Part shown: in pieces, positions 6,810 to 6,950 of the stretch
Layout of the letters: each line of letters begins with the position of its first letter
Numbering within the stretch: the first letter of the stretch is position 1
Source: an uncultured Pseudomonadota bacterium
Lineage (GTDB): Bacteria > Pseudomonadota > Gammaproteobacteria > Burkholderiales > Eutrophovitaceae
Assembly: GCA_913057845.1 (NCBI GenBank)
Contig: CAJXPC010000091.1
Location: forward strand, 1-6,950
Length of the DNA stretch: 6,950 bases
Direction of reading: 5' to 3'
Position numbers and translations under genes: made by a program
Notes under the pieces: model-generated
Databases searched by the model: none
Seen by the model: only the letters and a program-made list of their open reading frames with translations
What the model was told of the DNA's origin: nothing

Positions 6810-6818
6810 TAGACGGTA

Positions 6819-6918
6819 ATGCAAAAAAACATAGTTGTAAGCTTCGTACTAATTCAATCTTTAATGGTTGGTTTTTCGGCGTTTGCGCAAGATTCTTTCG
6901 AACCGCTCGGCTCTGACG
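6819..6918 (+). CDS. Exported protein of unknown family, N-terminal signal-peptide fragment
   Basis: An ATG at 6819 opens a frame of 33 complete genomic codons before the adapter begins. The product starts MQKNIVVSFVLIQSLMVGFS and continues AFAQDSFEPLGSD. This is a classic Sec signal peptide: a lysine in a short n-region, a hydrophobic core of about 17 residues, and an AFA|QD signal peptidase I site after about residue 23. The mature protein would therefore be periplasmic, outer-membrane or secreted. No cysteine sits at the cleavage site, so it is not a lipoprotein. Too little remains to name the family. The frame stays open into the adapter and adds a false tail AVSYTHLRAHE. It is divergent from the epoxide hydrolase gene. 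Confidence 0.75.
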
Positions 6919-6950
6919 CTGTCTCTTATACACATCTCCGAGCCCACGAG
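6919..6950 (-). other. Illumina Nextera Read 2/i7 adapter (artefact)
   Basis: This is not genomic DNA. CTGTCTCTTATACACATCT (6919-6937) is the reverse complement of the Tn5 mosaic end, followed by CCGAGCCCACGAG (6938-6950), most of the Nextera Read 2 arm. The contig stops two bases before the i7 index would start. Confidence 0.98.

Larger units (their letters stand above)
6576..6818. promoter_or_regulatory. Divergent intergenic region between hydrolase and signal-peptide genes
   Basis: These 243 bp, AT-rich, lie between the two divergent 5' ends and must hold both promoters. The region contains a run of nine T (6590-6598, poly-A in the hydrolase 5' leader), the palindromic site around 6613-6629, and an AATAATAATAAAAT tract (6760-6773) whose TAAAAT (6768-6773) could serve as a -10 for the plus gene, though no good -35 precedes it. 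A minus-strand ORF over 6751-6933 begins in adapter sequence (MYKRQ) and is rejected. No RNA gene was recognised. Confidence 0.55.

Noticed and set aside
6802..6819. Five-codon leader ORF whose TAA overlaps the ATG of the signal-peptide gene (TAATG)
   Set aside because: It is too short to carry information and has no ribosome-binding site of its own; overlap by chance is likely.

Overview
The window is 6.87 kb of genomic DNA (about 50-6918) with untrimmed Illumina Nextera adapter at both ends. The left end carries the Read 1 adapter with its i5 index (1-49). The right end carries the Read 2 adapter (6919-6950). Protein likenesses point to a proteobacterium, most likely a gammaproteobacterium of moderate GC with AT-rich intergenic DNA: the antiporter closely resembles E. 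coli CvrA/NhaP2, and the thiolase resembles proteobacterial PcaF. This placement is inferred from remembered family similarity, not from a search. No rRNA, tRNA, CRISPR array, insertion sequence, integrase or phage gene was seen.

Layout, left to right: (1) the first 71 codons of a GMC-family FAD-dependent oxidoreductase on the minus strand, cut by the contig end; (2) a 333-bp AT-rich divergent intergenic region; (3) a complete CvrA/NhaP2-type K+/H+ antiporter gene on plus; (4) after an 80-bp gap, a complete PcaF-type acyl-CoA thiolase gene on plus; (5) a PDZ-containing M61 metallopeptidase gene on minus, convergent with the thiolase, the two stop codons sharing one TTAA; (6) an epoxide-hydrolase-type alpha/beta hydrolase gene on minus, 2 nt upstream of the peptidase start and almost certainly cotranscribed with it; (7) a 243-bp divergent intergenic region with a palindromic candidate operator; (8) the first 33 codons of a plus-strand gene with a clear signal peptide, cut by the contig end.

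Functionally this looks like an ordinary chromosomal stretch. The thiolase would close a beta-oxidation or beta-ketoadipate-like route. The GMC oxidoreductase and epoxide hydrolase suit oxidation and detoxification of aliphatic or aromatic compounds. The antiporter handles K+/pH balance and the M61 enzyme handles peptide turnover. No sequence evidence ties these genes into one pathway, and I found no convincing undescribed system. The most consequential observation is the adapter contamination: it creates chimeric protein ends and false ORFs at both edges.
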